From: Martelella limonii
GTDB taxonomy: Bacteria; Pseudomonadota; Alphaproteobacteria; Rhizobiales; Rhizobiaceae
Direction of reading: 5' to 3'
DNA: 64,000 bases
Assembly (NCBI RefSeq): GCF_013344475.1
Contig: NZ_JABUOU010000001.1
Location: 310,001-374,000 of the forward strand
The notes under the pieces are model-generated. The model was not told the origin of the DNA. It did no database searches and saw nothing but the letters and a program-made list of their open reading frames with translations. Of this stretch, positions 61,852 through 64,000 are shown piece by piece (positions within the stretch are counted from its first letter, which is position 1; the number at the start of each line of letters is the position of its first letter). A program made the translations under genes and the position numbers.

Positions 61852-64000
61852 ATGCGCTTCCTGTCGCTCGATCTCATGCGCTACGGCCATTTCACAGACC
61901 GGACCATCCCGTTCCGGCGCGATGCCAGACTGCATATCGTCTATGGTCCGAACGAGGCTGGGAAATCCTCTGCGCTTTCCGCCTTTTCGGATCTCCTGTT
62001 CGGCTTTCCCCGCAGGATCGGCTTCGATTTCGCCCACAAGGCCGCAGACCTCAGGATCGGCGCCACGATCGAGAACAAGGAGGGGATGCGCCTTTCCTTC
62101 CGAAGGCGCCGCGGCGACAAGAATACGCTTCTTGAACCCGATAGCGAAAAACCGCTCAACGACGACGCTCTCAGCCCGTTCCTCGGCGTGATGGAGCAGA
62201 TGGTATTCGAGCGCGCCTTCGCGCTGAACTCCGAGCGGCTAGTGCAGGGTGGGCGGGAGATGCTGGCCGATGGCGGCGAGATCGGCCAGATCCTGTTTTC
62301 GGCAGCGTCCGGGCTGACAGGCCTGCGCGCGGCAAGCGATGCCCTGTCGCGCGAGGCGGATTCGATCTACGCGCCGCGCAAGTCGCAGAGCCGCAGCTTC
62401 TATCAGGCGCTCGATCGCTATGACGAGGCCCGCAAGGCCGAACGTGAGCGCCAGCTCAATGCCAGCGACTGGAACGCGCTTCTGAAAGAGGAGCGCGACA
62501 TTGGCGATCAGTTCGCTGCCGTGGAGGAGCGCCAGCTCAAGCGCCAGCGCCGCGTTGACGAATTGCAGCGCCTGCAGCGGTTGAGGACCTTTCTGGCGGA
62601 GATCGACGGTCACCGCGCCGCGCTCGATCAGTTTGAAGCGATCGCCGGCGTGGACGATGGACTTGCCTCCGAGCTTGCGACACTCGAAGTCGATGGCGCG
62701 CGCGCAGATGAGGCGATCGCCGCCTTGACCGCCCGGCTTGAGGCTGCGGAGGCCGAGCTTGCCGCGCTGGTTGTCGATGAGGAACTGCTCGTCCAGCGTG
62801 CCGCAATCGGGAACCTTCAAAGGGACAGCGGGCTCTACGAACAGGCGCTCGACGCCCTTCCTGCGCGTCAGCATGGCCTTCGTGAAGCGGAGGATGCGCT
62901 GCGCTCTGCCGCCATGAAGCTCGGTTTCCCGTCGATAGAAGACTTGGAAAAGCGTCTTCCAAACAGTATCTTGCGCTCTCAATTTGAGGCGACGGTCGAG
63001 AACCTGCGGGAGCAGCGGCGCGCGCGCCGGGCCGCAAGAGAGGGGCTGGACCGCAACCGCGACGCCCTCATGCGGCTCGAAGAGCAGCACGGCGACGGCC
63101 ATCTGCGCGACCCCGCGCCGCTTCGTCGGGCGTATGAAGCGCTTCGTGACGATCTTGCCGGCATGCGGGAGGCGGACGCGCTGGAGGTCGAGCGTGCCGA
63201 CAAGGCGCGTCAGCTTCTCGATGATGCGGAGCGGCTCCGGCCTCAGCCCGGCGATATCATGTCGCTGAAGCGATCGGCACTTCCGGCCCGTGAAGAGCTG
63301 AAGGCCTCGCGTGACCGGCTGGCAGCGGCGCATGACGCGCTTTCTCAGGCCGAGACGGCGCTTGCGGCGATCAGCGAGGAATGCACCCGTCTGGAAGGGC
63401 TGATTGCTGGCGACCGAAAAGCCGGTCCGGTTCCGACCCGGGACAGAATCTCTGCCGCCCGCGCCCGGCGTGACCAACTGTTTTCGCAGCTTGGCGAAAG
63501 CGGCGATGCAGCGGGCTATGCCGCCGCCGTTCGTGCTGCCGATGATCTCGCAGACAGCGCGCTGGATGATGCCGAGCGGGTGGCGCGTCACGCCGACAAT
63601 CTGCGCAGGCTCGACGGCGAGAAGGCGCGGCGCGCCGAGGCGGAGACAAGGCGCGCCGAAGCTGCGGCGGCGCTGGCGTCGGGCGAGAAGGCCTATGCCG
63701 CGCTGTTTTCCGCGCTGGATGTGATGCCTGCGACACCGGAGATCATGCTGGAATGGCTTCAGAGAGTCGAGCAGCTTCTCGATTCGCGCACGGCACTCTC
63801 GGCGCTTGATGACCGGCTGCAAATTCTGTCGCGCAGGAATGACCTCCTTCTTGAAGCGCTCGGCAGGCTTGCGGCGGAGCTTGGCAGCGACAGCACGCTG
63901 CCGCTCAGCGCTCTGGCGCGCGCGGTGGAGGCAGACCTGAACCGTCTCGCAGAGCGCTGGGCCGAGGCACGCGAGCATGAGGGGGCGCTCAAGGCTGCGC
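61852..64000 (+). CDS. AAA family ATPase, SbcC/YhaN-like (3' end outside window)
   Basis: The frame from ATG 61852 (MRFLSLDLMRYGHFTDR) is open to the right edge; about 716 codons are visible and the stop lies outside. The Walker A motif is GPNEAGKSS (about residues 32-40), then SDLLFGFP and the family-typical LFSAASGLTGLR. From about residue 170 onward it is long coiled coil rich in Glu, Arg and Ala, as in Rad50/SbcC-like proteins; the Walker B would follow beyond the edge. Partner of the upstream nuclease. The signature fits YhaN rather than classical SbcC. Confidence 0.93.
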   Translation, partial: MRFLSLDLMRYGHFTDRTIPFRRDARLHIVYGPNEAGKSSALSAFSDLLFGFPRRIGFDFAHKAADLRIGATIENKEGMRLSFRRRRGDKNTLLEPDSEKPLNDDALSPFLGVMEQMVFERAFALNSERLVQGGREMLADGGEIGQILFSAASGLTGLRAASDALSREADSIYAPRKSQSRSFYQALDRYDEARKAERERQLNASDWNALLKEERDIGDQFAAVEERQLKRQRRVDELQRLQRLRTFLAEIDGHRAALDQFEAIAGVDDGLASELATLEVDGARADEAIAALTARLEAAEAELAALVVDEELLVQRAAIGNLQRDSGLYEQALDALPARQHGLREAEDALRSAAMKLGFPSIEDLEKRLPNSILRSQFEATVENLREQRRARRAAREGLDRNRDALMRLEEQHGDGHLRDPAPLRRAYEALRDDLAGMREADALEVERADKARQLLDDAERLRPQPGDIMSLKRSALPAREELKASRDRLAAAHDALSQAETALAAISEECTRLEGLIAGDRKAGPVPTRDRISAARARRDQLFSQLGESGDAAGYAAAVRAADDLADSALDDAERVARHADNLRRLDGEKARRAEAETRRAEAAAALASGEKAYAALFSALDVMPATPEIMLEWLQRVEQLLDSRTALSALDDRLQILSRRNDLLLEALGRLAAELGSDSTLPLSALARAVEADLNRLAERWAEAREHEGALKAA

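Noticed and set aside
62239-63978. 579-codon minus-strand open frame at the right end
   Set aside because: It is antisense to the YhaN-like ATPase, whose plus-strand frame has a P-loop and coiled coil and is open to the edge.

Overview
The window is an ordinary, densely coded chromosomal segment of an alphaproteobacterium. Gene content and order point to the Hyphomicrobiales (Rhizobiales), most likely close to the Rhizobiaceae. The blocks argS-SPOR-nagZ-scpA-scpB-(ABC ATPase)-tatABC-serS-surE-pcm-LysM/LytM, uvrC-pgsA-moaD-moaE and rsh-DUF2062-acpS-lepB-rnc-era-recO are all rhizobial-style. A 25-kDa-type outer-membrane beta-barrel protein, a double cold-shock-domain protein and an ArsR-methyltransferase regulator beside metF fit as well. 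The DNA is GC-rich throughout. I see no phage, insertion sequence, CRISPR array or replication origin. The assignment to family is inference; no 16S gene is present.

Layout. 1-14.5 kb: the end of dgt, argS, a SPOR-domain membrane protein, nagZ, scpAB, an orphan ABC ATPase, tatABC, serS, surE, pcm and an NlpD-like envelope lipoprotein, all on the plus strand. 14.7-22 kb: a SahR-like regulator with metF, a TPR-glycosyltransferase-like protein, an ABC-F ATPase (minus), DinB (minus), a GST and ndk. 22-31 kb: a DJ-1/PfpI protein and the moaE-moaD-pgsA-uvrC block (minus), a 680-bp gap, an outer-membrane protein, GST plus rlmJ (minus), a NUDIX hydrolase, nadK (minus) and tRNA-Thr. 31-44 kb: tig, a small-molecule kinase, sthA, radC, map and sfsA (minus), then a GFA protein, an AlaC-like aminotransferase, an orphan acyl carrier protein, hom and recJ (plus). 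44-52 kb: two tandem tRNA-Glu genes, gloA, double-CSD protein, DUF192 protein, tRNA-Pro, murB, soluble lytic transglycosylase, dapA, smpB and a NYN-domain protein. 52-64 kb: rpoZ, rsh and the acpS-lepB-rnc-era-recO run, an aldo/keto reductase, and a YhaO/YhaN-like nuclease-ATPase pair that leaves the right edge.

How the genes relate. Many neighbours serve envelope growth and division: the SPOR protein, NagZ, MurB, lytic transglycosylase, NlpD-like factor and DapA, with ScpAB for chromosome segregation. Two cell-wall genes carry sites resembling the alphaproteobacterial cell-cycle regulator CtrA: a perfect TTAA-N7-TTAA upstream of the transglycosylase and a one-mismatch version upstream of the NlpD-like gene. 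The LytM domain of the NlpD-like protein lacks most catalytic residues, so it probably activates amidases rather than cutting peptidoglycan. The sahR-metF pair forms a methionine-cycle unit with a clear operator palindrome.

No previously undescribed multigene system is obvious. The best leads are the orphan acyl carrier protein with a palindrome-rich leader, the TPR-glycosyltransferase fusion, the terminator immediately ahead of serS, the E. coli-type murB beside tRNA-Pro, and the CtrA-like sites.
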